DNA of 45,373 nt from Actinomycetaceae bacterium (GCA_017539125.1 JAFYHO010000099.1:1-45373), one strand, 5' to 3'; shown: positions 16,729 to 26,112, counted from the stretch's first letter. Notes: a model not told the origin generated them from the sequence alone. Numbers and translations are program-made.

Positions 16729-17514
16729 ATGGATCTTATATGGGGCTTGACAGTTCCGCTTGCAGGCACAGTTCTTGGCTCTGCCTGTGTTTTTGTGATG
16801 CGAGGACGTATTCCACGGCTTTTTCAGCGTGGTCTTGACGGTTTCGCTTCGGGCATTATGATTGCCGCTGCTGTTTGGTCGCTGCTCATTCCTGCCCTCG
16901 AACAAAGTGCAGAAAATTCAAGTAGCGCCCACACGTCTTTTATCCCTGCCGTCATCGGTTTTCTCCTGGGAACTTTCTTCCTTTTAGGGCTCGACCATCT
17001 CATTCCGCATTTACACCGTGGAGCCAAAGAAGCTGAGGGTCTTGATGTTGCGATTAAGCGCAGCACAAAAGTCGCGCTTGCCGTCACCCTGCACAACATA
17101 CCTGAGGGCATGGCTGTCGGCGTTGTCTATGCTGCCTTACTCGCTGGTACTGGCGGTATTAGCAAAGAAGCCGCTCTTGCTCTAGCTATTGGTATTGCAA
17201 TCCAAAACTTTCCCGAAGGAGCAATTATTTCCCTGCCACTTCGGGCGGACGGCATGGGACGTTTCAAGGCGTTTCTGATTGGGGCACTTTCTGGCGTTGT
17301 TGAGCCGATTGCCGTCATTATTACTATTCTTGCCACATCGCTGATTCTGCCGATTCTGCCTATTCTGCTGGCGTTCGCAGCGGGCGCGATGGTCTATGTC
17401 GTTATTGAAGAACTCGTGCCCGATATGGCAGACGGTGAGCATTCCGATGTTGGGCCTATTCTTTTCGCTATCGGTTTTGCCCTCATGATGGCGCTTGATG
17501 TAGCTCTCGGCTAG
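16729..17514 (+). CDS. ZIP family metal transporter
   Basis: 261 aa membrane protein of the ZIP (zinc/iron) family, which imports divalent metals. About eight membrane segments. The paired metal-binding motifs are present: LHNIPEGMAVG (segment 4) and QNFPEGAIISLPL (segment 5), with the GufA-like C-terminal EELVPDMADGEHSDVG. ATG at 16729; a TATACT -10-like box lies near 16694. Followed by a GGGAGA...TCTCCC stem (17515-17548) without a U-tract, a weak possible terminator. Confidence 0.9.
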   Translation: MDLIWGLTVPLAGTVLGSACVFVMRGRIPRLFQRGLDGFASGIMIAAAVWSLLIPALEQSAENSSSAHTSFIPAVIGFLLGTFFLLGLDHLIPHLHRGAKEAEGLDVAIKRSTKVALAVTLHNIPEGMAVGVVYAALLAGTGGISKEAALALAIGIAIQNFPEGAIISLPLRADGMGRFKAFLIGALSGVVEPIAVIITILATSLILPILPILLAFAAGAMVYVVIEELVPDMADGEHSDVGPILFAIGFALMMALDVALG

Positions 17515-17634
17515 GGGAGAGGCACGCCGAAGATGTGCTTTTTCTCCCGATTGTGAACTAATAATGCGCCAGCGGGGCAAGCGAACTACCATAGATAGCG
17601 TACGAAATGTCAATGAAGATGAAAGGGGAAACCC

Positions 17635-18648
17635 ATGACAGTTAAGGTTGCCATTAACGGCTTCGGTCGCATTGGTCGTCTTGCATTCCGTCAGATGTTC
17701 GATGCTGATGGTTACGATATCGTCGCAATCAACGACCTTACCGATACCAAGATGCTTGCACATCTGCTCAAGTACGATTCTTCGCAGGGTCGCTTCAACG
17801 GCACCGTCGAAGCAGATGACAATTCCATTACCGTCAACGGCAAAAAGACTACTGTTTATGCTGAGGCTGACGCTTCCAAGCTTCCTTGGGGTGAGCTTGA
17901 TGTCGATGTTGTACTCGAGTGCACCGGCTTCTACACCTCCAAGGATAAGGCACAGGCTCATATTGAGGCTGGCGCGAAGAAGGTCGTCATTTCCGCTCCT
18001 GCCGGCAATGACCTGCCCACCATCGTCTTTAATGTTAATCAGGACGTTCTCACAGCAGATGACAAGATTATCTCGGCTGCTTCGTGTACAACGAACTGCC
18101 TTGCCCCTATGGCTAAGGCTCTGCACGAGTATGCCCCGATTCAGACCGGCATTATGACGACAATCCACGCCTACACTGGTGATCAGATGCTTCTTGACGG
18201 TCCTCACCGCAAGGGCGATTTGCGTCGTGCACGCGCTGGTGCTATCAACATCGTTCCGAACTCGACTGGTGCTGCTAAGGCTATCGGCTTGGTTATCCCC
18301 GAGCTTAACGGCAAGCTCATCGGCTCGGCTCAGCGCGTTCCCACACCGACCGGTTCGACCACACTTCTGTACGCAGTCGTCAAGGCTGATAAGGAAGTTT
18401 CGGTTGAGGGCGTTAACGCTGCTATGAAGGCCGCTGCGGACGAGTCCTACGGCTACAACGAGGATCAGATTGTTTCTTCCGATATCGTCGGCATGACCTT
18501 CGGTTCTCTCTTCGACGCCACTCAGACAATGGTTTCTGATGCTGGCAATGGCGAGTACCTCGTCCAGGGTGTTTCCTGGTACGACAATGAGAACTCTTAT
18601 GTTTCTCAGATGGTTCGCACCATTAAGTACTTCGCAGAGCTCGGCTAA
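17635..18648 (+). CDS. gap: Glyceraldehyde-3-phosphate dehydrogenase
   Basis: 337 aa glycolytic enzyme. The NAD-binding N-terminus [15 protein letters not shown], the catalytic cysteine in [12 protein letters not shown] and the substrate motif [10 protein letters not shown] are all intact; the protein ends [19 protein letters not shown] at 17635 with AAAGGGGAAA upstream. It stands alone, without pgk or tpi next to it, and ends in a strong hairpin terminator. Codon choice is strongly biased, as expected of a highly expressed gene. Confidence 0.98.
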   Translation: MTVKVAINGFGRIGRLAFRQMFDADGYDIVAINDLTDTKMLAHLLKYDSSQGRFNGTVEADDNSITVNGKKTTVYAEADASKLPWGELDVDVVLECTGFYTSKDKAQAHIEAGAKKVVISAPAGNDLPTIVFNVNQDVLTADDKIISAASCTTNCLAPMAKALHEYAPIQTGIMTTIHAYTGDQMLLDGPHRKGDLRRARAGAINIVPNSTGAAKAIGLVIPELNGKLIGSAQRVPTPTGSTTLLYAVVKADKEVSVEGVNAAMKAAADESYGYNEDQIVSSDIVGMTFGSLFDATQTMVSDAGNGEYLVQGVSWYDNENSYVSQMVRTIKYFAELG

Positions 18649-18672
18649 TCGAAACTGCATTTCACGTAACGG

Positions 18673-18700
18673 ACGGCGGCAGAGTAATCTGCCGCCGTTT
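18673..18700 (+). terminator. Intrinsic terminator after gap
   Basis: ACGGCGGCAGA (18673-18683) and TCTGCCGCCGT (18688-18698) form a perfect 11-bp stem with loop GTAA, 24 nt after the gap stop codon, followed by TT then GTC. The U-tract is short. Confidence 0.85.
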
Positions 18701-18724
18701 GTCATGTGTAGAGTGTTTCTCAGT

Positions 18725-18946
18725 TTAGTGGGTAGTGGTATTTGGCTTTGTCTCTATGGGGGTGTACATCGTAGCGATGTCGATCTCGCCGATGATCTGT
18801 GATAGGGGAGCATAGCTGAGAGGGCCAGGCTCGGGGACGACGGTGAGACGGCGCGCGGTAGGTGGGTGTGCGTCTGGGTCGACGGGCGGAAGCATAATCG
18901 AGCCGAAGCGGCGCGAGCGGTAGCGCTTTGGTGGTGAGGGCTGCAT
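18725..18946 (-). CDS. Small hypothetical protein, Pro/Arg-rich
   Basis: 73 aa, beginning MQPSPPKRYRSRRFG, basic and proline-rich at the N-terminus, without a membrane segment or signal. No family recognised. The ribosome binding site is weak. The shadow frame over the same stretch (18754-18954) is less protein-like. It could be a genuine small gene convergent with gap, or chance; I lean only slightly toward the former. Confidence 0.35.
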   Translation of the reverse strand: MQPSPPKRYRSRRFGSIMLPPVDPDAHPPTARRLTVVPEPGPLSYAPLSQIIGEIDIATMYTPIETKPNTTTH

Positions 18947-19016
18947 AGGCTCACTTTAACGCGAGAGTATGCGGTTTTACGGTAATCCCGTTCGGCGCGT
19001 CCTTTCTTCTTAACCC

Positions 19017-19141
19017 CGTCATTGCGAGGAGGACGCTTCGCGCCCGACGCGGCAATCTCTAGTCCTTTTATTGTTTGCGTTGCAACACGAGCATTTTAGG
19101 ACCATAGATTGCCGCGCACGCTTCGCGTGCTCGCAATGACG
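19017..19141. repeat. PE1 full-length palindromic element
   Basis: 125 bp, ends CGTCATTGCGAG and CTCGCAATGACG. Left hairpin GACGCTTCGCGCC, GGCAATCTCTAGTCC, centre TTTGCGTTGCAACACG, GGACCATAGATTGCCGCG, right hairpin GCACGCTTCGCGTGC. It lies 12 nt from the 3' end of the trpB2 gene. Confidence 0.85.
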
Positions 19142-19153
19142 GGGATAGAGAAA

Positions 19154-20566
19154 TTACAGACCCCCGGCTTCCTGGACGCCGGGGACGGCAGGGATAGTGG
19201 CAAAGCCACGCTCGAGCTCTTCGTCCGAGGGAATATAGTCGCTCATCTCGCCACGCAAGAAAGCGTCATATGCCGTCATGTCGAAATAGCCCGTACCCGT
19301 CAAGCCGAACAGAATAACCTTTTCTTCGCCAGTCTCAGCGCACTTCTTCGCTTCTTCCATAGCCGCATAGATAGCGTGTGAGCTCTCAGGAGCAGGCAGG
19401 ATAGTCTCCAGTTTGGCGAACTCTTGAGCCGCAGCAAACACGTCAGTCTGCTTAACGGCAATCGCCTCTAGGTAGCCGTCGTCCTTGAGCTGGGAAATAA
19501 TCGGGCTCATACCGTGATAGCGCAGGCCACCGGCGTGGTCGGGGCTAGGGATAAACCCATTGCCGAGGGTGTACATCTTCACCAGCGGGCAAGTCTGACC
19601 GGTATCGGCGAAATCGTAGGCGTAGCGCCCGCGTGTAAGGGTCGGGCAGCTGGCGGGTTCAACAGCGATAAAGCGGGTGTCGGGGTGCGTGCCGTTCAGC
19701 TTATCGCGCATGAATGGCGAAATCAGGCCGCCCAGATTCGAGCCGCCGCCCGCGCAGCCAATCACGATATCGGGATAGTCGCCGATTTTCTCCAGAGCTT
19801 CGTAGCTCTCCAAGCCAACCACAGACTGGTGCAGGAGCACCTGATTGAGTACGCTGCCGAGCTGGTAGCGCCCCTTGTTCTCCGGCACATTCATCGCGCG
19901 CTCGACAGCCTCAGAGATAGCTGTGCCGAGCGAGCCAGAACGGTTCGCTTCATTCTCGAGCATCTTGCGCCCAATTTCCGTCTGATCCGAGGGGCTCGGG
20001 GTGACATTCGCGCCGAAAGTCTGCATGACAGAGCGGCGGAAAGGCTTTTGCTCATAGCTTGTGCGCACCATAAACCCGTCGCAGTCCAGACCATAATGAG
20101 CAGCCGCTTCCGAGAGAGCCGTACCCCATTGACCTGCGCCTGTCTCGGTGGTAATCGTCGTCAGACCCTGCTCATGGGCGTAATACGCCTGCGCGAGCGC
20201 CGAGTTGAGCTTGTGGGAACCAGAGGTGTTATTGCCTTCGAATTTGTAGTAAATCTTGGCAGGGGTGCCGAGAGCTTTTTCGAGATTGTAGGCGCGGCAC
20301 AAGGGGCTTGGGCGATAGACCTTGTACATCTCGCGCACGCCCTCAGGAATGTCGATGTATGCGGTCTCGTCGTCAAGCTCTTGACGGACCAGTTCATCAG
20401 CGAAAACGGGGGAGATGTGTTCAAACTCGGCAACCACGCCATTAGGCAGTCGCATTGGTGCGGGCTTCGTCGGCATATCCGCGCGCAGGTTGTACCACTG
20501 TTTGGGGATTTCCCCTTCACTCAGATATGTGCGATACGGAGCGTTCGTGGGGTTATCGGTAGTCAT
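19154..20566 (-). CDS. trpB: TrpB2-type tryptophan synthase beta chain
   Basis: 470 aa PLP enzyme of the TrpEb_2 branch, which joins indole and serine to form tryptophan and often works without a TrpA partner. The PLP lysine is in NTSGSHKLNSALAQ (about residue 120); GAGQWGTALSEAA and CAGGGSNLGG (phosphate loop) follow. The start is the ATG at 20566 after GAAGGAAGG; the in-frame extension upstream is T-box leader and is not coding. No other trp gene is near. A tryptophan T-box upstream indicates expression when charged tRNA-Trp is scarce. Confidence 0.93.
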   Translation of the reverse strand: MTTDNPTNAPYRTYLSEGEIPKQWYNLRADMPTKPAPMRLPNGVVAEFEHISPVFADELVRQELDDETAYIDIPEGVREMYKVYRPSPLCRAYNLEKALGTPAKIYYKFEGNNTSGSHKLNSALAQAYYAHEQGLTTITTETGAGQWGTALSEAAAHYGLDCDGFMVRTSYEQKPFRRSVMQTFGANVTPSPSDQTEIGRKMLENEANRSGSLGTAISEAVERAMNVPENKGRYQLGSVLNQVLLHQSVVGLESYEALEKIGDYPDIVIGCAGGGSNLGGLISPFMRDKLNGTHPDTRFIAVEPASCPTLTRGRYAYDFADTGQTCPLVKMYTLGNGFIPSPDHAGGLRYHGMSPIISQLKDDGYLEAIAVKQTDVFAAAQEFAKLETILPAPESSHAIYAAMEEAKKCAETGEEKVILFGLTGTGYFDMTAYDAFLRGEMSDYIPSDEELERGFATIPAVPGVQEAGGL

Positions 20567-20625
20567 AACCTCGTCCTTCCTTCTCTTGACGCCTAGCGTC
20601 ATGTATTCGTTTTGGAATTGGGAAG

Positions 20626-20880
20626 AAAAAATCCGCCCTATTCCCTTTCGGTTCAAGGACGGGCTTCGTAAACGAGGCTCGCGGTGCCACCTTGATTCAC
20701 GGCTAACCGTGCTCTTATGGAATAAATATTCCAACCAGACTTTTTCCTGCGGCCACATCAGTTGCGACAGTTCTAACTCTGGTTTTCCCTCCACGGGCCA
20801 TTCGGCTAAACCGCATTTCGTGCCTAGCTCTCACCGCCCTAGGCTCGCTGTCCGCGCGTATTAAGCGTACTATTCCGCTT
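20626..20880 (-). promoter_or_regulatory. T-box riboswitch, probably tryptophan-specific
   Basis: Minus-strand leader of trpB2. The T-box sequence AAGGTGGCACCGCG lies at 20693-20680. Stem I starts near 20880 (AAGCGG, with AGTA just inside) and shows GGTGAGAG in its upper part. The putative specifier is TGG at 20800-20798, directly after GAA, matching the Trp codon. A terminator follows: CCGTCC...GGGCGG with TTTTTT at 20631-20626. Uncharged tRNA-Trp would stabilise the antiterminator and allow trpB2 transcription. Confidence 0.9.
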
Positions 20881-20909
20881 CAACGGGCTCGATTGCTCGA
20901 GTGCTTGAA

Positions 20910-20939
20910 ACAATAGCAGATAATAAACGGTGTGTGCAA
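20910..20939 (-). promoter_or_regulatory. Promoter of T-box/trpB2 transcript
   Basis: On the minus strand, TTGCAC (20939-20934) and TATTGT (20915-20910) are separated by 18 bp, a reasonable sigma-70 type promoter that would start transcription about 25-30 nt before stem I of the T-box. Confidence 0.55.
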
Positions 20940-20952
20940 GTTCTGTGTTTAC

Positions 20953-21082
20953 CGTCATCGCGAGGCGCAGGCTTTGCCTGTGACGTGGCGATTTATGCTG
21001 ACACGATTGCTTGCTTTGCAACTCAGGAATTTACGTTGATATAGATTACTTCGGTCGCGCTACGCACTCCCTCGCAATGACG
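20953..21082. repeat. PE1 full-length palindromic element (diverged)
   Basis: 130 bp, ends CGTCATCGCGAG and CTCGCAATGACG. Left hairpin GCAGGCTTTGCCTG, GGCGATTTATGC, centre CTTTGCAACTCAGG, ATATAGATTACTTCGG, right arm CGCGCTACGC. More substitutions than other copies. Its centre is closest to the copy at 12141-12269 (TTTGCAACTCAG...TTTACGT). Confidence 0.8.
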
Positions 21083-21095
21083 GTGGGGGAGGAGA

Positions 21096-21545
21096 TTACT
21101 CGGTGACGTAACCCCAGGTCCAACCGTCAATTCCACCCATATTCTTCACATTGGTGTAGCCGAGGCTGTTCAGAGTATCTACAGCGATTCCTGCACGATG
21201 TCCCGAGCGGCAGTAGAGTACAACGGGGGTGTCCGTAGAGGGGATAAACTCGCTGGCAGTATCCGCGTCAATGGAATCGACGGGAAGATTTTCGGCGGTC
21301 GAAATATGGGCTTCTGCGTATTCTTCGGGGGTGCGCACATCGAGGAAAACAAAATCGTCTCCCGCATCAACCATTGCTTTTACATCTTCTGCGCTGATAC
21401 TGGTGTCCCCAGCCTGCACACTCTGCTCGGTTGTTCCTTGGCTATCAGATGTATCGGCAGTATCCGAGCACCCTGCGAGTGCGGAAGTGCTGAGGACAAG
21501 AGTTGCGCCGATAGCAGCAATACGAGCGGACAATGAACGAGCCAT
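21096..21545 (-). CDS. Rhodanese-domain lipoprotein
   Basis: 149 aa. The signal peptide ends in the lipobox LAGC (about residue 26), followed by a short Ser/Thr/Asp linker and one rhodanese domain (about 47-149): FVFLDVRTPEEYAEAHI, ENLPVDSI, and the active-site loop YCRSGHRAG with the catalytic Cys. It is predicted to be anchored outside the cytoplasmic membrane and to handle sulfane sulfur or thiol chemistry; the substrate is unknown. AAGGAG precedes the ATG. Confidence 0.9.
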   Translation of the reverse strand: MARSLSARIAAIGATLVLSTSALAGCSDTADTSDSQGTTEQSVQAGDTSISAEDVKAMVDAGDDFVFLDVRTPEEYAEAHISTAENLPVDSIDADTASEFIPSTDTPVVLYCRSGHRAGIAVDTLNSLGYTNVKNMGGIDGWTWGYVTE

Positions 21546-21638
21546 GATGTACTCCTTAAATACGGTTTCGGGTATATCTGTCTAGATGAACGTCATGAAA
21601 CTTCTGTGTATTCCACAAAGCGTAGTTTGTGACGAGAA

Positions 21639-22724
21639 CTATTCGACAGCGTCCTCGTCGGCAGCCGCGCGCAAAGCCTGACGGCGTGTAAAACGCAAGG
21701 ATTCAGACTCGATAAAGACGCGCGTCGCGTCAGGAAAACGACGAATAATCTTTTCCTCGATATCGTCAACTGCGGAAACGATATCGTCACGGGTAGCCAG
21801 CGGGTCAAACGTAGCATCAATCGCCATGAGCAAATCATGCGGCCCCATATACATCGACAAAATGCGTCCGCACTCGATAACGTCATCATTTGACTCGACA
21901 ATTGCCTCGACGATTTTCAACTCCTCGTTCTTCAAGCCCTCGCCAATCAGCAGCCCCTTAGACTCGCGCAGCAGCACGACAGAAACCGTCGCTAGGAGCA
22001 GACCGATAACAATGGAAGCGGCAGCGTCTATCTGTGGCATATTGAATCGGTGGGCGAAGAACACGCCACAGAAAGCCACAATAAGACCTATCTCGGCGGC
22101 AGTGTCCTCTAGGACAACGGTGAACAGGCTTGGGTCTTTCGCTTCGCGTATAAATTGCAAAGGGGAGCGCCCCATGCGTGCCTTGTTGAAGTTCTTGAGC
22201 GCGATATAGAGCGCGCTGCCCTCAAGCACAGCGGCGATAACGATAACGATGTAGCTCATCGTCGGGTCGCCCAGCGTCACTATGCCACGGCGTATTTCAA
22301 GGAGACGTGAGATGCCCTCGTACATAGAGAAGCCGCCGCCCAAGGCAAAGACCAAAATGGCGACGACGAGAGTCCAGAAATACAATTCCTGCCCATAGCC
22401 GAAAGGGTGCTCGGTATCTGCTTCTTTTTTAGAGCGGCGCACCCCTAGATAGACCAGCAGGCCATTGCCGGAATCGACAATAGAGTGAATGCCCTCAGCG
22501 ATCATGGCGGAGGAACCGGAAATAGCTGCCGCAATAAATTTGACAATCCCGACCGCGATATTGGCGAGAATGGCAGCCACAATCGAGGTGGTGGACGAGA
22601 TTTCTTCTTTTGGTTGAGGGGGAGGGAGGAATAAATCCTCGGACGATAACGGTATGGGAGGGTCGTCCGTAGATGCTTGGGTGCCCGCTATAGCGGGCGT
22701 GCTAGGGTCAGAGGTGTCAGGCAT
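21639..22724 (-). CDS. Cation diffusion facilitator family transporter
   Basis: 361 aa membrane protein of the CDF family, which exports Zn, Fe, Mn or similar ions by proton exchange. An unusual Pro-rich cytoplasmic N-terminus (about 45 residues) precedes six membrane segments. The metal site is recognisable in AEGIHSIVDSGNG (segment 2, with His and Asp) and EDTAAEIGL (segment 5); the C-terminal cytoplasmic domain (from about 270) ends with FIESESLRFTRRQ. Start ATG with GGAAGG upstream. Not obviously in an operon: 93 bp separate it from the rhodanese gene. Confidence 0.88.
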   Translation of the reverse strand: MPDTSDPSTPAIAGTQASTDDPPIPLSSEDLFLPPPQPKEEISSTTSIVAAILANIAVGIVKFIAAAISGSSAMIAEGIHSIVDSGNGLLVYLGVRRSKKEADTEHPFGYGQELYFWTLVVAILVFALGGGFSMYEGISRLLEIRRGIVTLGDPTMSYIVIVIAAVLEGSALYIALKNFNKARMGRSPLQFIREAKDPSLFTVVLEDTAAEIGLIVAFCGVFFAHRFNMPQIDAAASIVIGLLLATVSVVLLRESKGLLIGEGLKNEELKIVEAIVESNDDVIECGRILSMYMGPHDLLMAIDATFDPLATRDDIVSAVDDIEEKIIRRFPDATRVFIESESLRFTRRQALRAAADEDAVE

Positions 22725-22836
22725 GAGTCCTTCCTAAAATAGTGCCCCTACAATGTCTCCACACATATTCTTGCACGAATTTTCCCAATTAGGTAGAGGT
22801 CGGCAACGCTTATAGCGTAGAACGCCCGGTGTGCAA

Positions 22837-24027
22837 CTAATCGAGGGAAATTTCTACGTCATTGATACGCACTGCGCGCACCTCGTTAACGTCAATAATT
22901 TCTCCCCAAATCTGAGAATACTCCCATGACGTCCGTATGTATGTATGTGTTGACTCCATACTTAATTCTTGTGGCGAAAAAACTTTTGTTGTTCCGTCAC
23001 GCATAATGAGTTCTACTTTTTTAATCTCGGGCTTGTTGCTCGGTTCCGTTCCTGTCTGCGCTTCTTCCGTATTACCAAAATTGCGGTTATTTGCGAAACC
23101 GACAAAGCGAACTGAGAGGGGAGAAACATAGACTTGCGTAATTGTCACTTTTCCGTCCCCAGAGCCGATTGTTGCTCCAGAGGTAAAGATACGCTTGGTC
23201 ATGTCCTCGTAATTGACAGTGAAAGAGAAATCCCAGTTTCCCTCTGCTATAGGCGTGAAAGTAGTGGAGCAATCGTCGTGAGAAGAGTCTTTCTCGCCGA
23301 GGCACGGGTCTTTCAGGACGCCAAGATTTTCGTAATGGCTTGTGTATTTTTCACCGATAAAAGAATCAGTACTCGCCCCGTAAAGTTCGACATAGTAAAT
23401 AGTCGATGCGTCATTCTCGTCCGCATAGAAATATGTGGTTGAGAACGACGCGCTTTCGTGTGCGAGGGGTTGAGGAGCATTGTAATCAGGTTCCATGGGA
23501 TTATTGAAAAAATACATCAAAGAGCCGTCAGCATTTGTTTGCGCGGGTGGGAAAGCCTGACCGTCCTCACGTTTCAGCGAATACAAAACGGCGATATGTG
23601 TCTCGTCTCCCATAACCGTTTCGGCTGTCATGGTGATTCCTGCGTCTGATACAGAAATCCCTAGGGGATAGCCAATTTTCCCGACACTCTCCGAGTTTTG
23701 GATTTGTCCGAAAATATTTTGCAAAGGAGCAGGTACCTCTACTAGCCCTTCTGTTACGGCGTAGGCGGTGCCGCCGACGAGGGAGAAAAGGAGAAGCAGG
23801 ATAATCGGGACTGTCAGACGAGAACCGTGTGCTTTCTTCTCTGTGGACGTTTCGTCTGTGGGTTTTTCGTCTGTGGACGTTTTGTTGCTGGACGTTTCCT
23901 CAGCACTTGAAGCTCTATTGGTGAAAGCTGGCGAGCCTGCTGAGAGCGTCAGGCGTTCAAGAATCTCTGTTTTTTCTTCTTCGGAAAAAATGAGAGCATT
24001 CAATTCTTCGGTATACGTCTTAGTCAT
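22837..24027 (-). CDS. Membrane anti-sigma-like protein (DUF4179-like)
   Basis: 396 aa. A cytoplasmic N-terminus (about 1-70: MTKTYTEELNALIFSEEE, then a Ser/Thr/Lys/Glu-rich linker), one membrane segment (LTVPIILLLLFSLVGGTAYA, about 71-90), and a large extracytoplasmic domain with DUF4179-like features (VSDAGITMTAETVMGDETHI). It overlaps the upstream ECF sigma gene by 8 nt, the arrangement of sigma factor/anti-sigma pairs. Its N-terminus presumably holds the sigma factor until an envelope signal is sensed. The assignment rests on context plus topology. Confidence 0.72.
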   Translation of the reverse strand: MTKTYTEELNALIFSEEEKTEILERLTLSAGSPAFTNRASSAEETSSNKTSTDEKPTDETSTEKKAHGSRLTVPIILLLLFSLVGGTAYAVTEGLVEVPAPLQNIFGQIQNSESVGKIGYPLGISVSDAGITMTAETVMGDETHIAVLYSLKREDGQAFPPAQTNADGSLMYFFNNPMEPDYNAPQPLAHESASFSTTYFYADENDASTIYYVELYGASTDSFIGEKYTSHYENLGVLKDPCLGEKDSSHDDCSTTFTPIAEGNWDFSFTVNYEDMTKRIFTSGATIGSGDGKVTITQVYVSPLSVRFVGFANNRNFGNTEEAQTGTEPSNKPEIKKVELIMRDGTTKVFSPQELSMESTHTYIRTSWEYSQIWGEIIDVNEVRAVRINDVEISLD

Positions 24028-24547
24028 GGCGAACTCCCGTCAAAGCATCGTGTAAAAGTGTTCGTGCGCGGCTCAGGCGCATAGAGATAGCCCCAGGGCT
24101 TGTGTCGAGATGTGTGGCGATTTCCTTCACCGAGTAGCCAGCCCAGTAGTGCAAAAGAATCACTTCGCGCCCTGCAGGTGGAAGTGACTGTATTGCTTCG
24201 CCAAGACTGATATCGCTGTCGGGCAACTCTAAATCTGTGTAGGTTTCGGTGACGGTATCGAGGTGCTCGGGGAAACTGTCGAAAGAATCGGTAAGACGGA
24301 CATCGGCGCGTCCCAGGAAGTTTTTGCACGTGTTTATCGTCGTGCGGATAATGTAGGCGCGTTCGTGCTCTTCCGATTCAAAAACGGTAGTGTTCATGAG
24401 CATTTTCAGGAGAACATCGTGGCAGATATCCTGGGCGTCCTCGCGCGAGCCAAGATAGCCGTAGCAGACACGCAAAATTGTGTCACTGTGCGTGCGCACG
24501 AGCCGTTCGGCATCATGTGCCACTTGCGTTGCTTCTGCGTCAGTCAT
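24020..24547 (-). CDS. ECF-type RNA polymerase sigma factor
   Basis: 175 aa from the ATG at 24547, with AGGAGG 9 nt upstream; the longer open frame upstream of this has no start signal or homology. Region 2 is at LRVCYGYLGSREDAQDICHDVLL and region 4 at LPPAGREVILLHYWAGYSVKEIA...GAISMRLSRARTLL, which contains the helix-turn-helix. It should direct RNA polymerase to a small regulon when released by the anti-sigma protein encoded downstream (8-nt overlap). Its own promoter is probably a target. Confidence 0.9.
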   Translation of the reverse strand: MTDAEATQVAHDAERLVRTHSDTILRVCYGYLGSREDAQDICHDVLLKMLMNTTVFESEEHERAYIIRTTINTCKNFLGRADVRLTDSFDSFPEHLDTVTETYTDLELPDSDISLGEAIQSLPPAGREVILLHYWAGYSVKEIATHLDTSPGAISMRLSRARTLLHDALTGVRHD

Positions 24548-24627
24548 CGCGCATATCCTCCTTCTTCTCACTAGTAATACCGATAAGGGGCCCGAAATCT
24601 CACTCCAGTTTATTGTGAGCCTGAGCA

Positions 24628-26109
24628 CTAGTGGTTGGAGAACAATCGGTTGTGCTGATTCTTTTCGAGGGCTTTGTTGATGGCGGCGATGAGGACGAGC
24701 CCTAAGCCGGGCAGAGCCATAAGGGCGAAGGTAACGTTCACACCGTGAATGCCCGCGTTCGCTCCGTAGCTGTCTATGCTTGTGCGCTGAACTAAATCCA
24801 TGATGCCGATGAGGACTGCTGAGCCGGTTGCGGTAGAGAGAGAACGGATAGAGGACAAGAGGGCAGTGCCATCGGGAGTGTCGCTGCGCGTAATACGCGA
24901 CGTACCCCATGTCACCAGCATCATCATCAGTGCTGCCTGCGCTCCACCGCGCACAATATTCAACAGGGCAGGAACCCACAAAGGCGTTTGTAGGGTTACG
25001 AAAAACATTCCAAAAGTGCTCGCTGCCAGCGTTAATCCGCCAATCGCCAGCAGGGGAGTAGCGCCAAGACGGTCAAACCAGCGCCCAGCCACAGGGCTCA
25101 TAAACGTCATAAATGCTGCGCCCGGCATCATCATCAAGGCCGAGGCAGTCGCTGAACCTCCCACAACATTCTGTACATAAATCGGCAAAATGAGCGATGA
25201 GCCTAGCATGACGAAATGATACAAAACCACAGCCACAGCAGACAGAGCCAAGGTGCGGCTCGTCTTTAACAAGCCCACATTCAACAATGGTTCGTCGAGG
25301 CGCAGCTGGCGTACCACAAAGAGTACGCCTGCAAACACGCCGATGAGGACAGCTCCCAACACCTGGAGGCTCAGTACAGGATATGCACCGCCATTGCCAA
25401 AGCCCAGTACAATCCCGCCAAAGGTGAAAACACTCAAGATAAAAGAGGGCACATCGAAACGCGGTTTTGATGTTTCGAGAACGTCACGAAAAACGAAAAA
25501 AGCCACCACCAAAGACAGCAAAATCGCCCCAATTGCCACATAAAAAATCACGCGCCAACTCGCCACGTCAATAACTAACCCCGTCAACGTCGGCGCAATA
25601 ATCGGAGCAGCACCCGAGGCCAGACCCCACCAGCCCATAGCTGAGCCGCGCTTACCCGCAGGGAAAATCGTCAAAATAATCATCTGGGCAAGAGAACTGA
25701 CCATGCCACCGCCAATAGCCTGTATCACGCGTCCCGTCATCATCACAGGGAAACTCGTCGCCACGGCATTAGCAACTAACCCCGCCAGAAATAGACTGAG
25801 CGCGCCGAGATACAAACGCCGTGTTGGAATGCGTTTCGCCATGAATGCCGTCAGCGGCATCATGATAGCCATTGTGAGGATATAGCCGCTCGAGAGCCAG
25901 CGTGCGGTCGTCACGGGAATCTCCAAATCCCGCATAATTGCCGGAATTGCTACGCCAAGAGATGTCGCTAGGGCAGAGGAGGCGACAGTCGTTATGATGA
26001 TATTCCTGAAAATCCAGCGGCGCTGCTGTTCGGTCACTGGCGCTGTTTCGTCCTCTCCGTCAAGCCGAGCCACATTCTCCTCCGCAGCTTGGCTCTGTGC
26101 CTCGTCCAT
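24628..26109 (-). CDS. MFS multidrug exporter, DHA2 (EmrB/QacA) type
   Basis: 493 aa with about 14 membrane segments, the DHA2 layout. An N-terminal cytoplasmic stretch of about 35 residues precedes segment 1 (NIIITTVASSALATSLGVA). The motif C-like segment GWWGLASGAAPIIAPTLTG marks antiporters. Likely exports lipophilic or cationic compounds with H+; substrate unknown. It starts 3 nt after the stop of the UPF0126 gene, so the two are co-transcribed. Confidence 0.88.
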   Translation of the reverse strand: MDEAQSQAAEENVARLDGEDETAPVTEQQRRWIFRNIIITTVASSALATSLGVAIPAIMRDLEIPVTTARWLSSGYILTMAIMMPLTAFMAKRIPTRRLYLGALSLFLAGLVANAVATSFPVMMTGRVIQAIGGGMVSSLAQMIILTIFPAGKRGSAMGWWGLASGAAPIIAPTLTGLVIDVASWRVIFYVAIGAILLSLVVAFFVFRDVLETSKPRFDVPSFILSVFTFGGIVLGFGNGGAYPVLSLQVLGAVLIGVFAGVLFVVRQLRLDEPLLNVGLLKTSRTLALSAVAVVLYHFVMLGSSLILPIYVQNVVGGSATASALMMMPGAAFMTFMSPVAGRWFDRLGATPLLAIGGLTLAASTFGMFFVTLQTPLWVPALLNIVRGGAQAALMMMLVTWGTSRITRSDTPDGTALLSSIRSLSTATGSAVLIGIMDLVQRTSIDSYGANAGIHGVNVTFALMALPGLGLVLIAAINKALEKNQHNRLFSNH

Positions 26110-26112
26110 ATC

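Noticed and set aside
17182-18705. 507-codon open frame antisense to gap and the ZIP gene 3' end
   Set aside because: Spans two genes on the other strand with clear function; a shadow of biased codon use.
19514-20596. 360-codon open frame antisense to trpB2
   Set aside because: Opposite a well-identified gene; no recognisable domain.
20567-20794. Upstream extension of the trpB2 frame
   Set aside because: It coincides with T-box leader structure, including the antiterminator and terminator, and the ATG at 20566 has a good ribosome binding site.
24548-24979. Upstream extension of the ECF sigma factor frame
   Set aside because: Runs antisense into the MFS gene, lacks sigma-factor similarity, and the ATG at 24547 has a well-placed AGGAGG.
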